Below are positions 62,730-64,000 of a stretch of 64,000 bases of DNA, in pieces (positions within the stretch are counted from its first letter, which is position 1; each line of letters opens with the position of its first letter). A model generated the notes under the pieces. It was not told the origin of the DNA. It ran no database searches and worked only from the letters and a program-made list of their open reading frames with translations. Source of the DNA: Engraulis encrasicolus (lineage: Eukaryota > Chordata > Actinopteri > Clupeiformes > Engraulidae); NCBI RefSeq assembly GCF_034702125.1, contig NC_085858.1, forward strand, positions 57,804,137 to 57,868,136, in the 5' to 3' direction. The translations under genes and the position numbers were made by a program.

Positions 62730-62785
62730 GGCCTCCGGGGGGCCCCACAGCAACCTGTTGCCTAGGGGCCCCAATGCATCTTAAT
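62730..62785. repeat. GGGGCCCC dispersed fragment
   Basis: GGGGGGCCCCACAGCAACCT and GTTGCCTAGGGGCCCCAATG are imperfectly inverted, a small relic of a GGGCCCC-type family. Confidence 0.5.
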
Positions 62786-62795
62786 CCGGACGTGC

Positions 62796-62827
62796 ACACA
62801 CATACACATGCACGCACACACACACGC

Positions 62828-62862
<35 letters not shown>
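62796..62862. repeat. (CA)n microsatellite
   Basis: A CA run with CG interruptions. Confidence 0.95.
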
Positions 62863-62868
<6 letters not shown>

Positions 62869-63151
62869 TTATTGTCATCATTGATCTCTGTGACCAAAGC
62901 ATACATACATGTAAAGAACAATGGCATAGAAATGGCATGGAGTAAGTCGTGAGTAGAAAGTCATTTGTTGGAACAGTGTGGAGACATTTAGAAAGGAATG
63001 AAAAACATTCATACTTTCAAACTTGTAAAATTAGGGATAGAAGTCTATTTGCTATTTGCTTTTTACCTTTACAACAGTCAAATTAAATTGCTTTGAAATA
63101 GTTACATTTCAAATGGTTAATGTTGACTCATTTTTGTTCCCTGTCAGCGGC

Positions 63152-63167
63152 CACACACACGCACGCA

Positions 63168-63257
<90 letters not shown>

Positions 63258-63260
63258 CAC
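63152..63260. repeat. (GCAC)n-(CA)n-(GCAC)n microsatellite
   Basis: GCAC units flank a CA run, immediately upstream of the NLR-like exon. Confidence 0.95.
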
Positions 63261-63282
63261 TCATCATTCTGTTATTGTCTAG

Positions 63283-63408
63283 GTTGGAGGAGTTTGTCTC
63301 TGAGGGGAGACCACCCTCTCCTGCACCCTCCTGTGTGTCTATGAAGAGTCATGCCTCCAAGGATCCAACAGGCATTAATTTCAAAGGACCAGACGCTTCA
63401 CCTCAACA
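63283..63408 (+). CDS. NLR (NLRC3/NLRP12-like) N-terminal exon, partial gene
   Basis: A 126-base segment between tattgtctag and gtaagaca is open in one frame and reads [20 protein letters not shown], then FKGPDASPQ. The [11 protein letters not shown] phrase is characteristic of short repeated N-terminal exons in the large fish NLR family, cytoplasmic immune sensors with a later NACHT domain and leucine-rich repeats. The exon length is a multiple of three with the same split-codon phase at both ends, so such exons can be added or skipped without frame change. A decayed copy lies 1.3 kb upstream. The NACHT exons would be expected beyond the right edge of the window. Assignment is by motif only. 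Confidence 0.6.
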
Positions 63409-64000
63409 GTAAGACAGGGTGTCCGCGGGGTCTAAAAAAGGCTAAAATTACACATTATCCATTTTAGGCCTAAACAAGAAAATATAGGGATTTTTTGCAC
63501 TTTAGTCTAAAATTGAGTTGGAGTAATTTAAGACCTACGTTTCAATGCAAAATATCGACAAAGGATTACTGTTCATTTGTTCTGTTTTGCTTTGTTTTTA
63601 CGTCCTTTTCCACACCGCTTATTTTCTGGTATTGTGGCAGTTATGGTCTGTGTAGTTCTACATGACATGTTGCTGTTTGCAACGTACAATAATAAAACTA
63701 CAGATGTGATACGGAAATGTACTGTAGCTCCTCCTCCCCTTCCACCGCGCAGTCTGACCAAAGATTCTCTGTTCTGACTACTAGCCCACGTTAGTGGTGC
63801 TATATCGAGACATTGTTTATATCTAGACGTTGTAAAACGATATTGGCGTTGCGGTGACCATACATTAGATAACTAGGCTACTTGACTGTCTTAAACACCT
63901 GGAAGAAGTTAACTAATGAGGGAAGTCAGTCACCACCTCATTGGAAAAGAACGGATTTCTATTTGGAAGGAAAGGTGTCGATTTAAAACAGAAGACAAAT
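63409..64000. other. No supported feature to window end
   Basis: Intron or intergenic sequence, presumably downstream of the NLR-like exon. No NACHT or FISNA coding sequence is visible before the edge. Confidence 0.4.

Overview
The window reads as nuclear DNA of a bony fish (teleost). The grounds are dense (CA)n, (GA)n and (GATA)n microsatellites, hAT/Tol2-like and TTAA-type DNA transposons, a Penelope-like retroelement with a GIY-YIG nuclease, fish-expanded immune gene families (TRIM, NLR) as exon fragments, and a short multi-exon gene resembling the tail of fish SAMD3-like proteins. There is no operon, prokaryotic gene or CRISPR array. Most of the 64 kb is mobile or tandemly repeated DNA. 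Most long open frames simply run through microsatellites.

Layout. 1-9 kb: dispersed repeats and a 2.2-kb Tol2-like hAT element that carries a second element inside it. 9-12 kb: broken exons of a TRIM gene (B-box, coiled coil, PRY start). 12.7-15.4 kb: a cluster of TTAA-flanked elements, two of which share one TTAA. 15.5-23 kb: a few exon-like islands of unknown family, an inverted-repeat hairpin and further dispersed repeats. 23.7-25.6 kb: a very recent 904-bp tandem duplication. 27.65-35.9 kb: a large fold-back (inverted-repeat) element sitting inside a C-rich minisatellite, with two truncated Penelope copies head to head at its centre. 36.5-39.7 kb: a tandemly duplicated hAT element. 39.7-43.3 kb: very long microsatellites.

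43.35-46.9 kb (minus strand): the one convincing spliced gene, four phase-0 exons coding about 190 residues. Local duplications have copied its first exon and one intron/exon junction. 47-49.5 kb: a tRNA-derived SINE, a nested MITE and a minisatellite. 50-60 kb: four degenerate paralogous blocks that look like a duplicated 5' exon region. One block is split by a 5.05-kb element with oppositely oriented 148-bp repeat arrays. 60-64 kb: hAT and MITE remnants and two tandem exons resembling the short N-terminal exons of fish NLR genes (plus strand).

The clearest biology is transposon archaeology. Several insertions can be resolved to their target-site duplications because an uninterrupted paralogue lies in the same window. 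The best candidates for something undescribed are the fold-back element at 27650-35900 and the array-bearing element at 54028-59073. All family assignments come from recognition of motifs by eye. No database search was possible.
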